Source of the DNA: Aulostomus chinensis
Lineage: Eukaryota > Chordata > Actinopteri > Syngnathiformes > Aulostomidae
Assembly: GCA_037954235.1 (NCBI GenBank)
Contig: JBBMOA010000016.1
Span: 23,443,883 to 23,507,882 of the forward strand
Direction: 5' to 3'
Length of the DNA: 64,000 nt
Each line of letters starts with the position of its first letter. Position 1 is the stretch's first letter. The notes beneath the pieces are model-generated. The model searched no databases and had not been told where the DNA came from. It saw only the letters and a list, made by a program, of their open reading frames with translations. The position numbers and the translations under genes were made by a program. Below, piece by piece: positions 1 to 37,900 of this stretch.

Positions 1-270
1 GCGTTTGCATAGACACGAACAAAATGTGTCCTGACTTAGAAGTGCAGTCTCAGCTTTGGGCACCACAGAAATCGCTTTGACATCTTGGAAATTCACCTCG
101 TTCCATCTGTGCCGTTGTACTAGTCAGAGGACATGGTGTACACACATGCACTCTCAGGCAGACTTGGATTTTCTCCCAGAAGATTTTATGCACTTTGGAG
201 TTGAGCAGAGTTTCTTACTCACTGCTCCAGCCAGCGGTTTTCGATCCTCCGTGGCTGTTATGAAAGTGAA

Positions 271-331
271 AGAAGAAGAAGAAGAAGAAGAAGAAGAAGA
301 AGAAGAAGAAGAAGAAGAAGAAGAAGAAGAG
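271..331. repeat. fgfr2: (GAA)20 array in fgfr2 intron
   Basis: About 20 GAA units on the transcribed-sense strand. Long GAA/TTC arrays can form triplex DNA and may be length-variable. Confidence 0.9.
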
Positions 332-563
332 AGAAATGGAAAACAGGCTACAGCCAGGTCAAGGGTTTGGAATTGAAGCCAGTCAGAAGTAGAGAAAACA
401 AAAGAAATAATAAAAAAAAGTAAGCAGTGCATCCCCTTCTTCTTTCTCCTGCCTCCCCTGTCGTCATGGACCTTTCTGGCTGCTTTTCTTTCTGATGGAT
501 GGACATGCTGGAGATTTATTACCTTTATTGAGGCTGCAGAGATCTGTCTGCAATGCTCCTACT

Positions 564-568
<5 letters not shown>

Positions 569-636
<68 letters not shown>

Positions 637-640
637 ACAC
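569..640. repeat. fgfr2: (CA)n microsatellite, fgfr2 intron
   Basis: About 35 CA units with a single A interruption. Confidence 0.95.
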
Positions 641-1072
641 TGCCTGGCATCTGAAACGGGGAGTGTCGTTTCTCAACACCGTGATGTCTCATCCTCACCT
701 GTTAACATCACATGGTTTTTTTCTTCTCCACATGCTGCTCTGGCTGCAACTGCATGCTTGGAATCTATAAATGCCAATCACACTGTACACTTGATATGTG
801 GTATTTTTGAAGGTCTTCATTTCAAATGACTTCCTTGGGGAACAAAGTGTTGGTGTTCATAACTGTGGGCCTCCTCTTCTCTGTAATGCTCCTCCTGCAT
901 ATGTTGATTTTAATGCATCCGATGGGGTTATGTGGTGTTTTTGTTTCTTACACTATGGCTTATTTCCTCCTCTCCCACCTTCCTTTCCTCCTTCTTGTGC
1001 ACCCTCTTTCTCCCCTCCCTCTCCTCTCCCCCCCCTTCAACCCTCCCTCCTCCTTCCCCATTCGCTCTGCAG

Positions 1073-26174
<25,102 letters not shown>

Positions 26175-26838
26175 GCCCCTTTATGCGCTCGCTACCCCAG
26201 CTTTGACCTGCCCCATTTTTACATCGCCACCTCCCAAAATATACGGACACCTTCTCTGAAATCGCTAACCTTCTGCCCCCCCATCACTCCCTCTGGCCCC
26301 CAATGGACTTGTGGCCCCAGATGGGACTGGGCTGGTGGCAGCGCTGCTGTCGCACAACACACACGACACACACTACATGTCCTCACGAGGTCTTAAGGAG
26401 GGGATAGGGACCCTACAGAAACTCTTTTGTACTGGCGGGATGAATCGGGACCCTATTTCACCTCTTCCTTCGTATAAACTTTGTGTTTTCATGATTGTAC
26501 ACAGGGAGGTTTTGTTTTGTTTTTGTTTTTTGCATTACTTGTTTGGAGATCCCATTCCAGTGGCTGGCATTCCAAGACTATTGGCTCCTGGAGGAATGTA
26601 TGGACCGAAGTGAACTCAAAACAAGGAACTAGAAGAGGATGAAACATAGGAAAAGGACTAAGAGAAAGAGCTTTGACTAACAAACCAGAGGAATAGGAGG
26701 AGAGCGTCTATAAAATCTGCTTTCCTGTTTATTTTGTAATATTGATGCTTCTTTTTTTTTCAGTTCTCTTGATAAACCTTCCCAATTATTCTGGAGAAAA
26801 AAAAAATACACAGTATAATGTATAGTGCTGGGTATATT

Positions 26839-26846
26839 TGTAAATA
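26839..26846 (+). promoter_or_regulatory. fgfr2: Pumilio-type element TGTAAATA in 3'UTR
   Basis: A perfect match to the UGUANAUA consensus of PUM proteins, in the AU-rich core of the 3'UTR. A regulatory role is inferred. Confidence 0.45.
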
Positions 26847-27006
26847 TATTCAAAAATGTATAAATATATATTATATATTTACAATGAATTATTTTTTGTA
26901 TGGACTCGGAAATAACTCCCCCACCCCCACTCGCCCCACTTTGAGGCAGGTATGCTAACAGGTTGTGTATCCCATATTTCTGGTCTCACATCGGAGGCAG
27001 AAGGAG

Positions 27007-27012
27007 AATAAA
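27007..27012 (+). terminator. fgfr2: proximal AATAAA
   Basis: Possible early poly(A) signal in the fgfr2 3'UTR, about 830 nt after the stop. It is followed by CA-rich rather than GT-rich sequence, so its use is uncertain. Confidence 0.35.
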
Positions 27013-27687
27013 CACACACACAGATACGACCTTTAACACACACCTGTCTTGCTCTCTCTCAGTAACACAGTTGAGTATTGGCTTTCAGGGACTAAGGTAG
27101 CATGTTAATTTATTGACTTGTGTTTTTTTTTTTTAGTTTTTTTTTTTTTTTTATTAATCAAAAAATTTGGAGAAAGAACAACAATAATATGGCAGAAATT
27201 ATGACATTAATGATGCTGATAATACATAAATAATCTGTTACGTTTATGGTAATTTAAAATGATCTCTCAGCAGTAACAGAAAAAAGGCTATTTTTAGTGG
27301 GTTTGACAGATCCAGGTTTTGTAAGTTTTATATATGAATGTGAATATTAAGTTAAATTTTAAATACTGTACATTTTATAGTCTGCTAATCCCTGTCTTAT
27401 TTAGATGCAATTTCTCTCCAGTCATTTAACTCTTTCTTAGCTTTGCTTTAGGAAATGAGGTTGATTTCTGGATTCGTGATTAAAAAGGAAATGGTTGGAA
27501 ATACGGTACTAGTCAGCTGCTCCCCTGTTTAGATTAAATATAGACTCCAAATTCACTTGACAGAATTGAAAGCTGAAAAACAGAGTATTAAATCATTCTT
27601 TTTTTTGGGGGGGGGATTTTTTTTTTTTTTTTTTTTTACTGGACCAACTTTAAAATGTTCCTTTGCAAGTGTTCATGCCACATTTGC

Positions 27688-27693
27688 AATAAA
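27688..27693 (+). terminator. fgfr2: main AATAAA poly(A) signal of fgfr2
   Basis: Canonical AATAAA about 1.5 kb after the stop. It is followed by T/G-rich sequence suited to a downstream element (TGGTCCTCTTGACTTTATGG). Confidence 0.65.
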
Positions 27694-28001
27694 TCCTTGA
27701 AAATATATTCTGGTCCTCTTGACTTTATGGGTTGATTTCATGCGTTATTAAACTGCACATTTGTCTGAGGTTTGCTGTTTTTTTTGGGGTTTGTTTTTTT
27801 TTTTTCTTTTAATATCGCATGGCTAAAGTTTTCCTGTTATGATGAAGGTGTCAGTGGCGTTTGGGACAAAATTATATACATGTATTGTGTGTATGCTTTG
27901 ATCCTACGTGAGGAAAGGGAATTTCGAACAGGCAGGCAAACTGGGCAGAGGACAGGCTGGTTTTTTTTGTTGGTCCGTACCAGTTTTTGTGTAAATTTTA
28001 C

Positions 28002-28007
28002 ATTAAA
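28002..28007 (+). terminator. fgfr2: distal ATTAAA
   Basis: Second-best poly(A) hexamer, preceded by TTTTTGTGTAAATTTT. It could define a longer 3'UTR. Confidence 0.35.
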
Positions 28008-28337
28008 ACCTGCTTTGATCATCTGTAAAGGCTGATGCTTGATACGAAAAAGCTCAGCTCAAACAGAGAAAATGAGTTCCTGAATTGATGCGGGTGGTTA
28101 AAGCGATTTTGTTAATGAAGGAGGAACTCATCGATGTCATGATAGTGTGGCTTTGTGATCAGACAAAGACTCTTTGTTTGCCTCCTGGCAGACTAATATA
28201 TGCTCTGATTAGCTGATTGATTCTGTTTTCCTCTTATCACAACATAGTTAATTCAACAGAGTGAGGAGCTGATATATCTGTTTTGATGTAAATTAATCAA
28301 AGCTGATCTGTTGGCAAGCAGGATTGGTTGTGGCAGC

Positions 28338-28338
<1 letters not shown>

Positions 28339-28412
<74 letters not shown>
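28339..28412. repeat. (TG)n microsatellite 3' of fgfr2
   Basis: About 37 uninterrupted TG units. Confidence 0.95.
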
Positions 28413-28413
<1 letters not shown>

Positions 28414-28566
28414 GGCTCTTACTCAGTACTGGAGGATGATATGTGTCAGATCGCAGCAGATTTTTTTTCATGTCGCTGGTTCATGTGATCAGAGATTCAG
28501 ATGCGATGCAAGATAAATCCTAACAATGCAAAACCAGGCCTGTAATGTCTGCTTAGTGACGAGAAC

Positions 28567-28935
28567 TGTCAAGCAGGACCCATCAATTAGAGCAAAATAG
28601 TCTTTATTCAAACAGATTCAGGGGAAGGGCAGACAGGAGCGTGGCCGAGGTTCAGGTATAAGTCTGTATGGGAAATTCAGAGACGTAGGGGCAGGGGCAC
28701 CAGGCAGACGGGAGAGGGCTAGCACGGGGCCGGCAGGCAGGGAAGAAGACAGGCAGGCAAGGAGGCAGGCAGGCAGGTCAGGCAGGATTACGGATCGCAG
28801 GGTTCAGAAGTGGGAGAAGCGTGAGATGACTCGAAGATCTGGCAGAGAACAGGGTGGAGGGCTGGGGTATGAGTACACCTGCAGCGGGATCTGCAGACAG
28901 GTGGAGGGGGGCGTGGCTGACCAGGAGCTGTGACA
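28567..28935 (-). mobile_element. solo-LTR-like element
   Basis: 369 bp bounded by TGTCA and TGACA. Read on the - strand it starts TGTCACAGCTCCTGGTCAGC and holds AATAAA (28603-28608 on the + strand) near its 3' end, as an LTR would. The middle is rich in GGCAGGCAGG. No 5-bp target duplication is obvious at the edges and no internal retroelement genes are present. It could instead be another type of non-autonomous repeat. Confidence 0.5.
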
Positions 28936-29786
28936 CTTAGTTCAGTGTGCTAACATTTGTTAGCATTCAGCACATAATACAAGGAGTCTTTCATTATTAT
29001 TCATGCTGTAGTATGAGTTCTACATCTTTGACATGGTGATGGCAGATACATTTTTCTTTTTTTACATGTGTTTTACATTTTTAAAACACATGAGAGTTGA
29101 CAGAAATAAAAGGTTTTATCAAGATACTTCACCACAGTGAGAAAGAGTCGGCTCCAGGTAGCAGGAGGGGAGAAGGTCAGCAAAGTCAGAGGTCTTCAGC
29201 CGCTGGGGATCATGAATGTGCTCTCCAAGAGAGCATAACTGTCTAGGATGCCAAACCTGGTGTCAAAAAAAAAAAAAAAAAGCCCAAAACATCTATACCA
29301 AAACTGAATGGCTCCTCCCCAGGCCCCAGTATCAACCCCTGAAGGACTCCACAGTTCATATTAGAGAGAAGAGGCTCAGCTGCAAATAGAAAAGAAATGT
29401 TTCAGTCTTTCAAATGAGGGTAAACCCTTTCAGAGCCATTCCAGATTAAAAGCATCCTATATTAATTCTGATGGACTGAGTTATGTATGTGTGTAAGCAA
29501 ATAACTTAAAACTTGCTGGGTTCAGTTTTATCTCACGAGAAATTTAATTTTGAGGGCAAAATACAATATATCACAACGGACATGGGATCCAAATAAAAAG
29601 TTATTGCAAATAAAAAACAAAACAAAACCAACTAAGTATCTGTTTAAGAATATAAAACCACTGCTGGTAGCCATGGTAACATTCTGCTACGCCCAGCAGT
29701 CAATGATCATACAAATGACAGTAAGCACATTTATTGGACCTGGAACTTTGCCGTAAATGATGATAATAAAAGATTCCTTCAATTTA

Positions 29787-29809
29787 CGCACACACGCACA
29801 CGCACGCAC

Positions 29810-29873
<64 letters not shown>
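29787..29873. repeat. (CA)n microsatellite
   Basis: Imperfect CACACG start passing into about 27 pure CA units. Confidence 0.95.
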
Positions 29874-29876
<3 letters not shown>

Positions 29877-30178
29877 CCAGGTCAATGTCTTCCATAGAAC
29901 GTGCCTCCTCATGTCTCCGGAACCTGAAAAAAGGCTTGGAGGGAGAACTGGGTGTGAAAACATTCTTCTTTTCCATAGATTAAGAGGAAGAAAGGAGCAA
30001 CCACCCTGAAGGATCGGAGTCAGATTGGAAAGAAAGAGTGTGAGGATAAACTACAACAACATACACCCTTATTAAAGGGGGGATGAGGGGCAGGGAGAAA
30101 AGAAAGGCGGCCGGATATCCACACTGGCTATTGCACACTTTTATCAGAATGACTTTCTATTGTGCTGTAGGTTGTTGG

Positions 30179-30179
<1 letters not shown>

Positions 30180-30260
<81 letters not shown>

Positions 30261-30275
30261 GGCAGGCAGGGAGGG
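30180..30275. repeat. compound (CA)n-(CGCA)n-(GGCA/GGGA)n array
   Basis: CACA units pass into about 11 CGCA units, then GGCA and GGGA units. The alternating purine-pyrimidine CGCA block is of the kind that can adopt Z-DNA. Confidence 0.85.
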
Positions 30276-33200
30276 AGGGAGAGGGGAGGGCTGAACTCCA
30301 CGGAGACCAAATAGAGGATTAGGTTGTTTTCCATCTTGCTCTGTCATTTTATCTGTGAGCGAAGACAAATGCACTTTATCTGATGTCAGTCATGTGACGC
30401 CGTAGTTTCTAACTACTAAATTTGCTCTTTCTAAAGATGCCTTATCAGCTCTGTTTTTATATTGATAAATATGCAGGGGGGGGGGTAGATGAGTCACTCA
30501 TGACCTCAATTTTTAGTCAGTGTTCATTTGAAAGCAGCTAATTTAAAACAGAAACTCAGCAAAATCTTTTCTATTATTTTTCAGATCTAGATTATCATAG
30601 ATTACACCAATATTTACACACTTTTTGACAGCTTTCATTAACAAAATAAATCTCATGCTGTTTACACTGGGGGGGTGACTGCATTCTTGTGTCCCCCCAG
30701 CTCAAACTCCCGAGGACTCTCTGAGCAGTGACATTTTCTTGCCCTAATCTCATAAACATGACCCACCACGGCCAGTCAAAGCCCTAAATGAGTTTTTCAT
30801 TTGGAGAGCTTTTACTCTGCGGTTTCTTAATGCTCTGGAGATTAACCCAGTGACCCTCAAATATTAGCATTGTATGACTTTAGGTAGACGGGGCAGTAGC
30901 TGGGGGACATGAGAGGAGCTCTTCTTGTCCGGTGGTGTGAGTTTTAAATCGAGACGGTGGTCAGCTTAAGTCACGTTTGGCAGGGCAAGTTGGAGCTGGA
31001 ACCATGTGACTCAAGAACGTTGAGGGTAGTCTGACATTTTGCTGGTAAAAGCGATGTTCCTTCTGGCTCTGTTGCTCCCTCCTACCCTTCCTTGTGCTCC
31101 TCTGCGTCCTGCGTCCGAGCCCTGTCCTCCCTTGTCTAGCCATCTGGTGGGGCCTGTGTGTGTTTGCACAAAGCTCGGTCCTCTGGAATGTCAACACGGG
31201 GCTTTGTGTGAAGCCAGAGGAGCCCACATCCACTGGAGATAAGACCCCTGCAAACCCTGGAGAGGAAAAAGGGGGTGGAGGGATGATGGAAGGGCAGTGG
31301 ACTTATAACTTGAAGCTAAACCTGGCTGCCAAGTGACCACCATACCCGCAGCTTAATCCTGAACTCTCGCTTCACCAAACTCTCCAGACTGATTCAAGGC
31401 ACCAAAATCTAATTTCTTGGTTGAAGACACTTGTGTTAATCTTAATGGTTTCTTCCTCAACAGATTTTTTCCCCAGAGAAGTCAAGGCAGCGTTTCTACC
31501 ATTTGAACTGAGTCGCAGATAATGAATGGTTCATCGCAGGGTCAGTGTGAGGGAGGGGTCTACTTGTGTTTGATTAAGGACTTGCAAGGCACCATGTCTG
31601 GTTCTGCATGGATGGATGAAGTAGTCAAGTGTGTGTTTGTGTGCGGGAGTGTTGTGTGAGCATGCGTGTGTGGTTTGTTAACCCCTGGGATCTTCTAAAC
31701 ATTCACAATTGTGTCTGAGTGGTTGTAATTTAAAGATTCCACTTCAAGTTAGTTTATATGCTGACTCTGCTGTGTCTAAAGGTCTGAGGTAACAGCTCTT
31801 GGAGTGTAATCAAAGAAGAGCTTGAAATAAATTGTTTAAACGAAGATAACAGTGCACTTCCCAGAACTCGAGAGCAAACATCTTCATTGCTTTTGTTTCT
31901 GACCAAGCACAGTCAGGGGAATAATTTGTCCTAATTCAAAAATGTTTATTCCAGAAGATGATCAGTAAGACTTGATTCATACGCGCCCGACTCAGCGTTG
32001 CAGAGGGATAGGTTTAACTCAAAACTGTGAACTGGACTTTCATTTCTTTAAACTCAGGGTGTGTTCTACAAATGAGCTTAGTCATAAGTCTCGTAATGCC
32101 AATCACAACACTAAGCCCATCGGTCAGCCCTATTCCCCCATGTCTTGTCTTGCAGTGATGATGTCATAGCTGACATAAACAGCCATAAACGCTGACGCAT
32201 GCCACCCATGTCCGGCCAATGTGTGGGTTTTCCAGCGGTGAGAACTTCTACTTTTTGTGCACAAACAAAATTCTTCGAGGAAAACGATGAATGGATGTAT
32301 TTTACTTCTGTGAGTTCGGTGGACTGAAATGCTAATAAAGCTGCGGTGGTTGAGGTTGGCGGCGGGTGGGCCGGCTCCTCTCACAGTAACAAGACTATTA
32401 GGTGCTGCAGTTGCAATGACAATAAAGCTTTCTGACCTGATTCTTTTCCTTTTAAGTCCAAACTTATCAATGTATCAAACATTTTCAGATCTTATGATGC
32501 TTTTCTAAACTGTAGCGCCAGTTTCTCTGATGATGACTGGCTACTCGGGATTCTGCATCCAGCTCGTATGTGCAGTAGTTCAGTACGATATAACAGATAA
32601 TACGAATGTGACAGCTTGTTTCATTATTCGATCACCCACTCAGTGACACACACCTCGAGTGTAGCCTCCCTCAATTCAGACGTATTGAACCATAAAAAAA
32701 AAATTGTTCAAAAATTATTTTTGCCTGCAGTCTCACCCAAACACTGTCTGAGGTACACCTGTTTTTTGTGTTTCTAACATGCACCTTCAAAAATTGCTGC
32801 TTTTTAACACTTGCCACCAGTGCAGTGGCTCCTACTGAAATAGCCCCTAAACATTCAGCCTCTGCTGCGCTCCCACCCTACCCCCACAGATGGCACGGGC
32901 GCCACGACAGGCTATAGGCTAGCACTGCTAACATGAACTCTAGCTCTGTCATATAAGTACTGGAAGCAGACCATTTGGACGTTGGAGCAAACTAGGTGCC
33001 AAGATTACTTTATTTTTTCCAGTTCAGGAAGAAAATAACATTAATGTAGTGGATGCATCCCCAGAAGACCTGCCCACGGCCTCTGATTGGCTAGTGCTAT
33101 GTGCCTTCAGGTGGGTGGAGAGGAGGAGAAGAAGCAGGTTATTGCAGAAAGTGAGCGGCAAAAATATGAAACACTGATTTATTGTTACTGGAGGACGTTG

Positions 33201-34314
33201 AGACGAGGCTCCAGATTTTTTTTTTTTTTGCATACCCTCTGATGTACTTTTGCATCCTCCTGGTGGTATAAATACCTCGTTTGGGAGTCAAGGCCATAGT
33301 GCAACTCAGACTTTAAATTGCAACCTAAAACCCATATTGAGCGACCACTGTAATGCCACTGGGGTGATTTTCTCCTACTTGTTTAACATTACAGAGCTCC
33401 ATATATAGAGCTGAACTGTGGTATCACATATTTGTGTGTAATTCCACATGCATATGTCTGTAAAAAGTAAATCACGACCAACAGGAAAATCAGAGAGAAC
33501 ATTCACACCAGATGTTTAGAGCTCAACTGCAGTTTGTCCCAGCAGACCTGAGAGTGCTATCCATTACTGGCAAGAGGACAGAAAGGTGACAGTTCCTGCA
33601 TTGTAGATAGTAAAGTGCCTCATGCCTCCTCTGGCCTCCATGTCAGCAGACAGTCTGGACAGGACAGTTAACCACTCCTGCAACGTTACTATCCCGAGTA
33701 AACACAGACCCGAGCCAATAAAAAAAAACACTCGTAAAAAGTAAGAGTGCTCATAAATGATGTTTAATTGAAACTGTGCAGGAGGGCAGTTCGTCAGAGC
33801 TACGGCTCCCAGGGGTCCACACACTCTGGTGCTGGGGGAAGAGGAGGAGGAGGAAGTGGAAAAGGGGATTGATTCAAAAGGGAGGTATGGATTCTTCTGT
33901 TTTCCTAAGGCTGATTATTTTTAAATAAGAGACAGAGCCCGCTTCATCAGTTGTCATTGTAATATTTAACTCGGTACACCTTCATGGTGACACCAGTTTA
34001 CTCACTCAAGCATTTACGAGGTTTAAGCAAGAGGAAGTACTGAATAATTCTCCAATCATGGTTCAGGAGTATAGTTTGGGTGTGCTAAGCTGCAAATGTC
34101 AGCACCAAGCTTTGTCAGGCAACTCTTTTTCACAATCTAACTGAAGGATGATCACCATGACAATGTCATGGCGACAGATGGGACATAAATCACCTGGAAA
34201 ACAAGACAAGACCCCCTCCACCTTTCACCTGCATCACTCACTCCAGCTAACAAGAACTCAACTGTTTCTTGGAACACGCACACATGCACATACACGCACG
34301 CAGGCACACACGCA

Positions 34315-34357
<43 letters not shown>

Positions 34358-34941
34358 GTGATTGTGTGTTGCTGAAAGGCTAAAAAGGGAAACTTTCTTT
34401 CTCTATCATTCTCTACAGTGAGGGGGTCCTTCAATTAAAGTGTCGGGTACATGACGAACATCTATACCTGAGCCCGCTCCGGCGTGCCCAGGCATGATGG
34501 GATAATTACAGCTCCTGACTGAACCACTTACCTCAAAGCTCTTTGGTTCTATACTTCTGCCTTTCTTTTCTTTTTCTTTCTATCTTTCTCTTCTCTTGGT
34601 TTGCTGCCACCTGCCATAGTAAAGTGTTATAATGTTATGAATTGTGACTTTCTTCACTCAGAGACGATGAAGGATGTGGGCAGGGTGCTGCAGCCCAGGC
34701 AATTCTTACATGCACAAAGAGGAGCAAACAGTTCATGGCTTGAACTCAGGGAAGTTTTGGGTTCACTTGCCGGCTGGAATTGAGTTCCCCTAAACATTTT
34801 TCTCTTATTTTGTTTGTCAGTGAAAGCTGGTGCTGCTGCTGCCGGTCAATAATACATCCCTTTTGCTCCCTCTACACAACACAATGCTATCAGTCAAATA
34901 AAACTTAAATTTCTTTATTTAATGTCATTTTCGGGAAATGA

Positions 34942-34966
34942 ATTACACTCAAAATTTGAGTGTAAT
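34942..34966. repeat. 25-bp palindrome
   Basis: ATTACACTCAAA, one central A, then TTTGAGTGTAAT: a perfect 12-bp inverted repeat. Confidence 0.85.
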
Positions 34967-37900
34967 GAGGTGTAAAGTCTACAAGCAGCATTAAGGTGTA
35001 ATATTTTTGGAAGGGGAAGCGGAAGATTATTAGTACTGATTAAGCGATACATTGCAAAACAGCAAAAACACAGTACAGTCTTGATTCATGTGTGTTATGG
35101 ATACTGTGATTGTTGGAGCAAAGTTTGTGAGCTGCCTCCGTTGTGCATGGATGGAATCCACTGCAAGCTCCTCATATGTTTGGGGTCCCAGATTCTGTGA
35201 GCACGTAACTGTTCTTCAGCACAACGTGGAAATATAATGAGAATAACGGGCTTGTGTTTTAAAGATGAATAACAGAAGAAGAAAAGAAGAAAGGCTGTGA
35301 ATAATGAAAAAATGGATAAAATGAGGATGACGTAATTTTGGTGAGGATATGTACCATATCTGTCGAATGCGATGTGTAGGTGAGACATCTGTGCAGCACT
35401 GCAACATTTAATTCAAAATGGTTTTCTGACACACAATTAGCCTTGAACACATACTGAGAACGAAGGAAGAGAAGCCTTCGTATCTGGAGTGTCCCTGGTG
35501 GGGACCTCCCCCTCTCCCACCCCTCTTTAAGAGAAGTCTGACTGTGTATATATATGTATTTTCTGCTGTATTTCCCTGGCCTGAATGATTTTCCCAGACC
35601 GGCACTGATATGGTCTAAAAATTTATTTAAGTCCATCTTTCATCTTCCTGTATCTGTCACAATTGAAAACATATGAATCAGAACCTCACTTCTGCCTTAA
35701 ATACATTTCTCTCTCTTTCAGGCTCTATGAGGTGGCTGGCCCCTAGCTGAGCAGTGAGAGGGGGGGGGGCAATAGAAGAGAGGGGGCCCTGAAAAGGTGC
35801 TTTGTGCTGGTTTAGAAGGGCCTGAGGCTTTAGTCTGTCAGAGGTTGTAGTTCTAGGCCAGCAGCCAGGCCTTCAGACCCTGTCCCTGGCAGAGACTGAA
35901 CTACCATCTGGAGTGACGGGCCCTTCCTGGACTGCTCCATAAGCTGCACAGAGCCAGGCTGGGTTGAACTGGTTAGCCTAGGCTGAGCTGCACCACAGAG
36001 GGCTGCAAAAATAAACCCCTGGGCCTTCACTGAAATTCCTTGGCTCTTGCGCCTTAACTCTGAGCTTGTTTCCCATGGGAGAGAACGAGAGAGCGGCCTC
36101 ACACTGAGCCCAGTAAGACCACTTCAGTGCACGTGACGAAATGGTGATCTGGCTCGGAGGTGATTGTGCTGGATGGTTAGTATGACAATAATTTCTCATA
36201 GACACCTGCTCAGGTTGCTTTTGGCTGCCCGTTGAGAATCTTGTGTCAAGACATGAAAAGAAAGGGGGGAAAAAAAAGAATACGTGGTGTGAGATGAGTC
36301 ACGATCATCAAAAGTAATTTAGTGTGTTTATCGGCGTCTGTGCCCTGGCTGTCATCAGCGCCTGCAAGTGGGAATAATCAGCAGAGTACATGGTGCTACA
36401 AACACACTTAAGTAAAGTAGCAGAGACTCCTGACTCACTCATGGGCTTTGTTTACCTTTTGGATCAAGACCTATATAATACAGCACAAGTCTGACAAAGG
36501 AGTGAGAATGAAGGGTGCAAGATTGATGCAGTGTGTGAGTAGAACTGGCACTCACGCTCACATAGATGTATTATATCTACCTGGAAATACCGGACACATG
36601 TTTGGATCCTCCTGTTGGACTTCGGTTCGGCGTTCAAAACTGCCATTTCCATTAGTGTCCAAACTCCACAGCCCGGGCCGGAACACAACCATTTGCACCT
36701 GGATGCTGGATTTTCTGACTAAGTGCTCTCCCGTCTGTCAGCTTAGGAAAACACTACACCCCGACCCTCATCCTGAACACTGGTGTGCTGAGCCCCCCCT
36801 CCAGAGCTTCACCCGTGGCTGCCCACCTGCAAAACAAACTCAGAATCAACAAGTTTGCAACTGACACAACAGCTACAGGCCTGATCTCTCAGAATAAGGC
36901 AGCCTGCTGCTGAGACATTTTGGTCTTCAAAATTCAGACCAAGTACAGGAGGTTGAGTAATGCTAAACTCGCCAATTAAGCAGTAGAAAACAGTGTCAAG
37001 AAGAAAGTGTAGGGGGAAAAAGTATTTAAATGAAAGTAATCAAGTCATTTTTTTTGTCTCCTTTCAAACAGAAAGATCCAACACACTGATGTCAGATGCA
37101 CGGCGACCCACAAACCCATCGATGTCAGGTGTAGGGAGACGAGGCCCGCGTGGATGCAGGTATGTCATGCAATGAGCAACAAAACGAATCAGATCAAATA
37201 CCTCTGACTTAAGGATCGACAGTGTTCATGCTGGACTTCCCAGCAGCACTGTGGAGGAAGAACGACAGTAAAAATTCTTATGTCTTATGAGACACATTAA
37301 AGATTTCACTGCAGCGTTTCAGCCGCACTGCTACACATAACATGAAATCAAAGTTTTCCCCTTCAACTCGAAAACAAGATGATTCATGGTACATTTACTA
37401 TGAAGCAGAAAAATGTGAACCACATTGCGTTGAATGTTTTAGTGGGGCAGTTCTGTTTCAGTTTCCCATCCCCCTGATCCTGCGACAGAATAAAATTCCT
37501 CTGCCTCTCTGGAGCTGGCCCAAGCCAAGCAAATTATGGACCAAAATCTTTTATATGAACCTCTGTCACGCGAAAACATCACTGAGCCCCATCTCAAGCT
37601 CTCCCCTCGCCTGGAACTGGCAATTCTTTATCCCATTCCTCTGAGCGAGGCCATGCTGGATCCTTGAGGCCTCCCTAATCGAAAGGGAAAGAACACAAAC
37701 AAAAGAGCAGAAGCCCAACGTCTGCAGAGAGCCTCAGAGAAGTGAGCCACATTGTTAGGCCTGGACAATGCAGCGCAACAGCGGGTCAATCTGTCAAAAA
37801 ATAATCAACCTTTGTTAGCCTCTGGAGTTGAGTTCTCGGTGATTCACCATTAAATTCTTATATTTTTAAGATATTTTAAAAAATTTTTGCCCTTAAGAGT

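Larger units (their letters stand above)
1..1072 (+). other. fgfr2: fgfr2 intron upstream of the Ig1 exon
   Basis: No exon with a signal peptide and a usable phase-1 donor is visible, so this is read as intron. It holds a GAA array (271-331), a CA array (569-640) and a long pyrimidine tract (about 960-1070) leading into the acceptor at 1071-1072. A hydrophobic reading frame beginning with ATG at 826 runs straight into the next exon and is discussed as a finding. Confidence 0.75.
26175..27715 (+). other. fgfr2: fgfr2 3' untranslated region
   Basis: Follows the stop with no splice signal. It is AT-rich, notably 26810-26900, with many TATA/ATTTA-type stretches, and has two T-rich tracts (27121-27152 and 27599-27638). 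The end is set from the AATAAA at 27688 with cleavage expected 15-30 nt later, so it is approximate. A longer form could reach the ATTAAA at 28002. Confidence 0.75.
27716..28566. other. region just 3' of fgfr2
   Basis: T-rich sequence, the distal ATTAAA, and a TG array of about 37 units (28339-28412). No gene seen. Confidence 0.7.
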
